From assembly GCA_965657965.1 (NCBI GenBank), contig CBFHQM010000005.1, positions 49,461 through 113,460 on the forward strand: a stretch of 64,000 nt of DNA, in the 5' to 3' direction. Made by a program: the position numbers and the translations under genes. The stretch is from UBA8752 sp965657965 (lineage in GTDB: Bacteria > Bacteroidota > Bacteroidia > Flavobacteriales_D > Sanyastnellaceae). The notes beneath the pieces were generated by a model, which saw only the letters and a list, made by a program, of their open reading frames with translations, searched no databases and was not told the DNA's origin. Below, piece after piece: positions 60,197 through 64,000 of this stretch (positions are counted from its first letter, which is position 1; the number at the start of each line of letters is the position of its first letter).

Positions 60197-60294
60197 GATG
60201 GCGGGAAGTTCGCAATGGAACCGGCACAACCTTTCATTTCTCCCGTAGAATCCGTCATTGCACGTGCGACCTTGCTTGAAAATGAGTCAAATCC

Positions 60295-62631
60295 ATGGCG
60301 GATAAGCGGAAAGGAGGAGGAAAGCGGAAGTCGAGCGGACGGAAAGGCCCGGATGGAATAGGAACGCCTGCTGGCCGAGGAAGCCAGCGGAAGTCCAAGT
60401 CGGAAGTCCCTGCGGGAAGCGGACAACGGTTAAGCCGGTCCAGCCAGTACTTGTCGGACGTCATGGAGATTTTTCGGACCCTGCCAGGTCGACCGATGAA
60501 TGCCCGGCAAGTGGCAAGCACAATGGGGGTCGCCGACCGAGACATTCGCGACATGTTGCACATCCTCATGCGGGAGCAAGTGGGCAAAGGAATCCTTGTG
60601 GAAGTGGGAAAAGGCCGCTTTATGATGCCAGAAAGCGATTCGGATTCCGGTCGGAAAGCCAGGGGTGGGGAACGGAAAGGAGATCGGAAAGGGGATCGGA
60701 AAGGGGAACGAAAAGGAGACCGAAAAAGATCACCGCATGGCGAAGTGGTGTCCGGCACCATCCAGATCACCAAGTATGGCAAGGGATATGTGAGTGTGCC
60801 GGGAGAGGACGAAGACATTATGATTCCCAAGGGCAACACCGGTACGGCGTTTTGGGGAGATACTGTAGAAGTGGGGTGGATGCGCAGGGGCCGGAAACAA
60901 GTGCCATACGTGAGCGATGTGCTCAAGCGCGCGCGCAACTTGTATGTGGTCATGCTGCAGCCCGTAAAAGACTATGCATTTGGCATACCTACCGACAAGC
61001 GCCTTCATCGAGACTTCTTGATTCCCGCACGGTTTTTAAACGATGCGCCATCCGACGTGAAGGTTGCGGTCAAGCTCGAAGATTGGGCGTCTCCGGACGA
61101 CCCTCCAATTGCTCAAGTGGTCGAGGTGTTGGGCGCGCCCGGGGTGCACGAGGCAGAAATGCACGCGATTTTGCTGGAGTATGGGCTTCCGTATCACTTT
61201 CCCGAAGACGTTGAGGCGGAAGCAGAGGCCATCCCAAAAGCGTTGGACCCGGCCGAAATCAAAAAGCGCAAGGATTTCCGTGGGGTCACCACGTTGACCA
61301 TTGATCCAGAAGACGCAAAAGACTTCGATGACGCATTGAGTGTACGTGAATTGGAAAACGGCCACCTCGAGGTGGGGGTTCACATTGCCGACGTCACGCA
61401 CTACGTCCGGCCCGGGGGCCGAATAGAGGAGGAGGCGGTAGAACGGGCAACCAGTGTTTATTTGGTCGACCGCACAATTCCCATGCTGCCGGAAGTGCTG
61501 TCCAACAACCTCTGTTCCCTGCGGCCCAATGAAGACCGATACGCGTTTAGTGCGGTGTTTGAATTGGACAAAGAGGCAGAGGTGGTCAAGGAGTGGTTCG
61601 GCCGCACCGTTATCCACTCTAACCGCAGGTTTACCTATGCCGAGGCCCAAGAACGACTGGAAACAGGCCAGGGTGACTTTGCTGATGAGGTGTGTCGTCT
61701 TCAGGAGTTGGCGAAGAAAATGAGGGCGCGTCGCATGAAGGCCGGGGGCATCGACTTCGACACCGAGGAGGTGCGGTTTCGTCTGGATTCAGAGGGCCGA
61801 CCCGTCGAAGTGCTCATTAAGCGGATGCTCGATGCCAACCGTCTGATTGAGGATTACATGCTGTTGGCCAACGTTCGCGTGGCACAATGGGTTTCGAATT
61901 GCAAGGGGCAAAAAAAACCAGGCGGTGTTTACCGCGTGCACGATTCACCCGACCCAACGAAGCTCAAAGCCCTTCGAATGTTCGTGGCACAATTCGGATA
62001 TAAAATGCCTGAAACCGAGCCAGGTCAGGCTCACCGGGCCATTAGCCAACTGCTCAAAATGGCAGAGGGAACGTCGGAGGAAGGCATCGTCAAGCAAATG
62101 GCGATTCGCTCGATGGCCAAAGCAGAATACAGCACCGACAACATTGGGCACTACGGATTGGCGTTTGAGCACTACACGCACTTTACATCTCCCATTCGGC
62201 GGTATCCGGACATGTTGGTTCACCGAAGTGTGCAACACTATTTGGACGGGGGAGAGAGCTTGGACAAGTCGACGCTGGATGGCCCCTGTGCGCACAGCAG
62301 TGAGCAGGAAAAGCGGGCATCTGAGGCCGAAAGGGCGAGCATCAAATACAAGCAGGTTGAGTTTTTGGGCGCGCGAATTGGCGAGGAATTCGACGGCGTG
62401 GTCAATGGAATATCCAGAAAAGCCGTGTACATCGAGTTGGAAGCCAACAAGTGCGAGGGATACGTGGACATTCGGGACATTTCGACCGACCGCTTTTCAG
62501 TCGATACAGAGCGCCAGTGCCTTGTGGGTTTGCACACAGGACAGGAGATTCACATGGGATCGGAAGTCCGAGTGCGGGTGGTGCGGGCCGATGTGCAACG
62601 CCGTGAACTGGAATTTGAATGGATGGGCTAA
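60295..62631 (+). CDS. rnr: ribonuclease R
   Basis: A 778-aa 3'-5' exoribonuclease. After a basic low-complexity start, a winged-helix HTH is visible (about 50-110, VMEIFRTLPGRPMNARQVAS), then a charged linker of RKGD repeats, cold-shock domains (about 150-260), the RNB catalytic domain with the Asp cluster DPEDAKDFDDAL and the RRYPDMLVHR motif, and a C-terminal S1 domain (about 690-775). It degrades structured RNA and takes part in rRNA quality control. ATG 60295 gives a normal length for this family in Bacteroidota. Confidence 0.95.
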   Translation: MADKRKGGGKRKSSGRKGPDGIGTPAGRGSQRKSKSEVPAGSGQRLSRSSQYLSDVMEIFRTLPGRPMNARQVASTMGVADRDIRDMLHILMREQVGKGILVEVGKGRFMMPESDSDSGRKARGGERKGDRKGDRKGERKGDRKRSPHGEVVSGTIQITKYGKGYVSVPGEDEDIMIPKGNTGTAFWGDTVEVGWMRRGRKQVPYVSDVLKRARNLYVVMLQPVKDYAFGIPTDKRLHRDFLIPARFLNDAPSDVKVAVKLEDWASPDDPPIAQVVEVLGAPGVHEAEMHAILLEYGLPYHFPEDVEAEAEAIPKALDPAEIKKRKDFRGVTTLTIDPEDAKDFDDALSVRELENGHLEVGVHIADVTHYVRPGGRIEEEAVERATSVYLVDRTIPMLPEVLSNNLCSLRPNEDRYAFSAVFELDKEAEVVKEWFGRTVIHSNRRFTYAEAQERLETGQGDFADEVCRLQELAKKMRARRMKAGGIDFDTEEVRFRLDSEGRPVEVLIKRMLDANRLIEDYMLLANVRVAQWVSNCKGQKKPGGVYRVHDSPDPTKLKALRMFVAQFGYKMPETEPGQAHRAISQLLKMAEGTSEEGIVKQMAIRSMAKAEYSTDNIGHYGLAFEHYTHFTSPIRRYPDMLVHRSVQHYLDGGESLDKSTLDGPCAHSSEQEKRASEAERASIKYKQVEFLGARIGEEFDGVVNGISRKAVYIELEANKCEGYVDIRDISTDRFSVDTERQCLVGLHTGQEIHMGSEVRVRVVRADVQRRELEFEWMG
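60673..60720 (+). repeat. four 12-bp in-frame repeats inside rnr
   Basis: Units at 60673, 60685, 60697 and 60709, each close to CGGAAAGGGGAT, encode RKGD/RKGE steps in the linker between the HTH and cold-shock domains. A degenerate fifth unit follows. Confidence 0.9.
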
Positions 62632-62658
62632 AACAAAGCTCTGCCCGCGCTTGCATTG

Positions 62659-62666
62659 TATTTTCG
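62659..62666 (+). promoter_or_regulatory. possible -7 box (TATTTTCG) of tRNA-Met
   Basis: One base from TAnnTTTG, 26 bases before the tRNA. A hairpin GCACAC-GATGA-GTGTGC follows at 62671-62687 in the expected leader. Confidence 0.35.
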
Positions 62667-62692
62667 CACCGCACACGATGAGTGTGCGATAT

Positions 62693-62766
62693 GCGCTCTT
62701 AGCTCAGTTGGTTAGAGCAGGGGACTCATAATCCCTGGGTCGCGGGTTCAAGTCCTGCAGGGCGCA
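62693..62766 (+). tRNA. tRNA-Met (CAT), elongator type
   Basis: A 74-base cloverleaf. Acceptor GCGCTCT pairs with AGGGCGC; anticodon stem GGGGA/TCCCT-type pairing around loop CTCATAA gives CAT. The paired first base argues against an initiator tRNA, and the arms resemble elongator Met more than Ile2 (CAU read as lysidine), though the latter is not fully excluded. No CCA is encoded. Confidence 0.93.
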
Positions 62767-62779
62767 CAACGGTCCGTGC

Positions 62780-62917
62780 TTATCCAAGCATGCCCAATAG
62801 AATGATGAGGTCGGACGTGGAAATAATGCCGTCCGCATTGAAGTCGTACATGGCATTGGCCTTGGTAACAGGCTGCATAAAGTACGTGAGCAAAGTCAAC
62901 AGATCGCTAAGGGTCAT
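62780..62917 (-). CDS. tiny dockerin/EF-hand-like ORF (45 aa), possibly a gene remnant
   Basis: From ATG 62917 the reading is a short hydrophobic helix MTLSDLLTLLTYFMQ and then one clear calcium-binding dockerin-type repeat, YDFNADGIISTSDLIILLG (DxNxDGxxxxxDLxxLL). A GTG start at 62992 would add 25 residues that look random. Such repeats normally end large secreted proteins; here there is no signal peptide and no larger frame upstream. A perfect -7 box lies at 63019-63026. It may be a real small protein or the tail of a deleted gene. Confidence 0.4.
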   Translation of the reverse strand: MTLSDLLTLLTYFMQPVTKANAMYDFNADGIISTSDLIILLGMLG

Positions 62918-63018
62918 GTTTCGTTCAGGATGTGCCTGCGCGTGGTCAGTGGGCGTAAGGAGTGATCTTCCTGGCCACCTCAAAAAGCACACGAAAGCTT
63001 GTTTTTAGTAGACGAGTG

Positions 63019-63026
63019 CAAATATA
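63019..63026 (-). promoter_or_regulatory. -7 promoter box (TATATTTG) facing the dockerin-like ORF
   Basis: Perfect TAnnTTTG on the minus strand, the same octamer as in the LytTR gene promoter at 48020-48027. The -33 position has only TTTT-like sequence, so strength is uncertain. Confidence 0.45.
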
Positions 63027-63102
63027 ATACAGATAAAGTGTAAAACAGAGGCTGTAGATAGAAATAATTCTGTCCACAGAATCAACGGGTGTCAATCGGC
63101 GC

Positions 63103-63132
63103 TTGAATCCATGGCGTTGCGGCCTATCTTTG
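63103..63132 (+). promoter_or_regulatory. promoter of tRNA-Val
   Basis: TTG at 63103-63105, a 19-base spacer and TATCTTTG at 63125-63132; the -7 octamer is the same as that of tRNA-Asn. The tRNA begins 13 bases after it. Confidence 0.7.
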
Positions 63133-63145
63133 CCTTCCATTTTTT

Positions 63146-63220
63146 GGGCAATTAGCTCAGTTGGTTCAGAGCGTTCGCCTCACACGCGAAAGGTCACTGG
63201 TTCGAATCCAGTATTGCCCA
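63146..63220 (+). tRNA. tRNA-Val (CAC)
   Basis: A 75-base cloverleaf. GGGCAAT pairs with ATTGCCC; the anticodon stem TTCGC/GCGAA encloses loop CTCACAC, giving CAC at 63181-63183. The T-arm reads ACTGGTTCGAATCCAGT. No CCA is encoded. Confidence 0.97.
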
Positions 63221-63252
63221 CCCCCGCCCAAGGGGCCTACCCCAAGGCCCCG

Positions 63253-63283
63253 GCCCCGCTCCTTTTAGGAGTCGGGGCTTTTT
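63253..63283 (+). terminator. rho-independent terminator after tRNA-Val
   Basis: GCCCCGCTCCT pairs with AGGAG-T-CGGGGC (one bulged T) around a TTT loop and is followed by five T. Confidence 0.85.
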
Positions 63284-63317
63284 CTTGCTAGAGGTTGGGT
63301 GCGTTTCTTTGCCAAGA

Positions 63318-63389
63318 GGCCCCGTAGTTCAACGGATAGAATAAGCGTTTCCTAAACGTTTGATCCAGGTTCGATTCCTGGCGGGGCTG
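63318..63389 (+). tRNA. tRNA-Arg (CCT), CCA encoded
   Basis: A 72-base cloverleaf. GGCCCCG pairs with CGGGGCT (first pair G-T), anticodon stem AGCGT/ACGTT, loop TTCCTAA, anticodon CCT at 63351-63353. Unlike the other three tRNAs here, CCA follows directly at 63390-63392. A TTTCTTTG word at 63304-63311 is a possible -7 box only six bases before the tRNA. Confidence 0.93.
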
Positions 63390-63420
63390 CCAATGCATTT
63401 CACACCAAAACTGAATTCGT

Positions 63421-64000
63421 TTGTCCAACGCTAACACTTCTAACCTCGACGGGTCTTGGCGCCGATTGATTGGCGGATCAAGCGTTGTTCTGGTCTTGAA
63501 GTTGCTGGGCGCTTTGGGGGGTTTTTTGTTCTCTCTTTGGGTGGCCCGTGAACATGGGGATGCGGCCTTGGGGAGGGCCGAGTTGTTTATTCTGTGGGTG
63601 ACAGTTGGGGCCACACTGCTCCGTGGAGGTTGGGATGGCGCTGTGGTCAAGGCTTTCGGGGCTTGGTCTAGCGCGGGTCGTAAAGATTGGATCCGCGATG
63701 GTTTTCAAAAGTGGACCGGCGTCTTTTTGGGGGTGGCTTTGGTGACCGCACTTGTTGTGCCTCGGATCTTGTCGTGGGCTTCTGTTGACAGCCCCTCCGC
63801 ATGGCTGGGCGTGGCCATGGGTGCGTGGGTCATCGTGGGTTGGTTGGCCGAATGTTTGAGGGGAACGGGCCACGTGGCTACGTACGCCTTGTTTCAACCC
63901 GGTTGGTGGATGCTTTTTGCCGGCCTGTGGATGGGCTTGGGCGCCACAGACCCCACCTCAGCACTCGGGTATTCGAGCGTTTTGATGGTGGGGATGGCGT
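63421..64000 (+). CDS. polytopic membrane protein, flippase-like (partial, cut by window end)
   Basis: An open frame continues to the window edge from an in-frame stop at 63412. There is no early ATG, so I use TTG 63421, which gives SNANTSNLDGSWRRLIGGSS after the initiator. The next segment, VVLVLKLLGALGGFLFSLWV, followed by AREHGDAALGRAELF, is typical of the first helices of oligosaccharide flippases (Wzx/MATE-like): a positively charged loop, then a second helix. Four or five more hydrophobic segments follow. It begins 31 bases after tRNA-Arg and may share its transcript. The C-terminal part is missing, so the family call is tentative. Confidence 0.65.
   Translation, partial: MSNANTSNLDGSWRRLIGGSSVVLVLKLLGALGGFLFSLWVAREHGDAALGRAELFILWVTVGATLLRGGWDGAVVKAFGAWSSAGRKDWIRDGFQKWTGVFLGVALVTALVVPRILSWASVDSPSAWLGVAMGAWVIVGWLAECLRGTGHVATYALFQPGWWMLFAGLWMGLGATDPTSALGYSSVLMVGMA

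Overview
The window reads as a chromosomal segment of a Bacteroidota bacterium, most likely a Flavobacteriales-type lineage with moderately high GC (about 49-56 % in the rows I counted by hand). The evidence is a type IX secretion (T9SS) lipoprotein of the SprE/PorW family, secreted proteins with T9SS C-terminal sorting domains, PorP/SprF-like membrane proteins, a DUF4175 protein, the order sprE - bactofilin - ATP synthase, and promoters of the Bacteroidota form TTG/TTTG - N19-22 - TAnnTTTG. I see no insertion sequences, phage genes, CRISPR arrays or rRNA.

Layout. 1-5081 (minus strand): sprE/porW, bactofilin, atpZ, an AtpI-like membrane protein, atpB and the start of atpE form one run. 5173-7220: an M23 peptidase, a PfkB sugar kinase and tRNA-Asn with a shared divergent promoter. 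7285-11859 (minus): a MORN-repeat exported protein, a multi-PAS HisKA_2 kinase and a LytTR response regulator. 11860-12353: the largest gene-free stretch, with palindromes and DnaA-box-like words. 12354-17082: rpiB, an M28 peptidase, a thioredoxin-fold lipoprotein and an ALDH7-type dehydrogenase. 17262-23377: mnmG, flanked on both sides by parS-type palindromes, then ybeY, an RsbW-like ATPase and a DUF4175 protein. 23513-29384: a large secreted multidomain protein, an EamA transporter, hemW and a biotin carrier protein. 29482-37514: two secreted type-B proteins, each followed by a PorP/SprF-like protein. 37588-44122: an unknown repeat-bearing protein, rsmI, radA and a NIDO-like secreted protein. 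44294-53612: lepA, rlmN, a LytTR regulator, a serine hydrolase, lipB, a sugar-phosphate isomerase, lysS and a class-I amidotransferase-type lipoprotein. 53609-60196 (minus): M23 peptidase, tryptophan 2,3-dioxygenase, DUF3108, RidA, miaE, aminopeptidase P and an rRNA methyltransferase. 60295-64000: RNase R, three tRNAs (Met, Val, Arg), a tiny dockerin-like ORF and the start of a flippase-like membrane protein.

The genes fall into a few functional groups: the T9SS (SprE, four secreted clients, two PorP-like proteins), energy conversion (F0 subunits), translation and RNA processing (MnmG, YbeY, RsmI, LepA, RlmN, MiaE, LysS, RNase R, tRNAs), and envelope proteins. The most unusual signal is chromosomal: two parS-type palindromes hug mnmG, and about 5 kb away the gene-free 11860-12353 stretch coincides with an apparent change of GC skew between genes on the same strand. 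Together these suggest, without proving it, that the replication origin region lies in this window.
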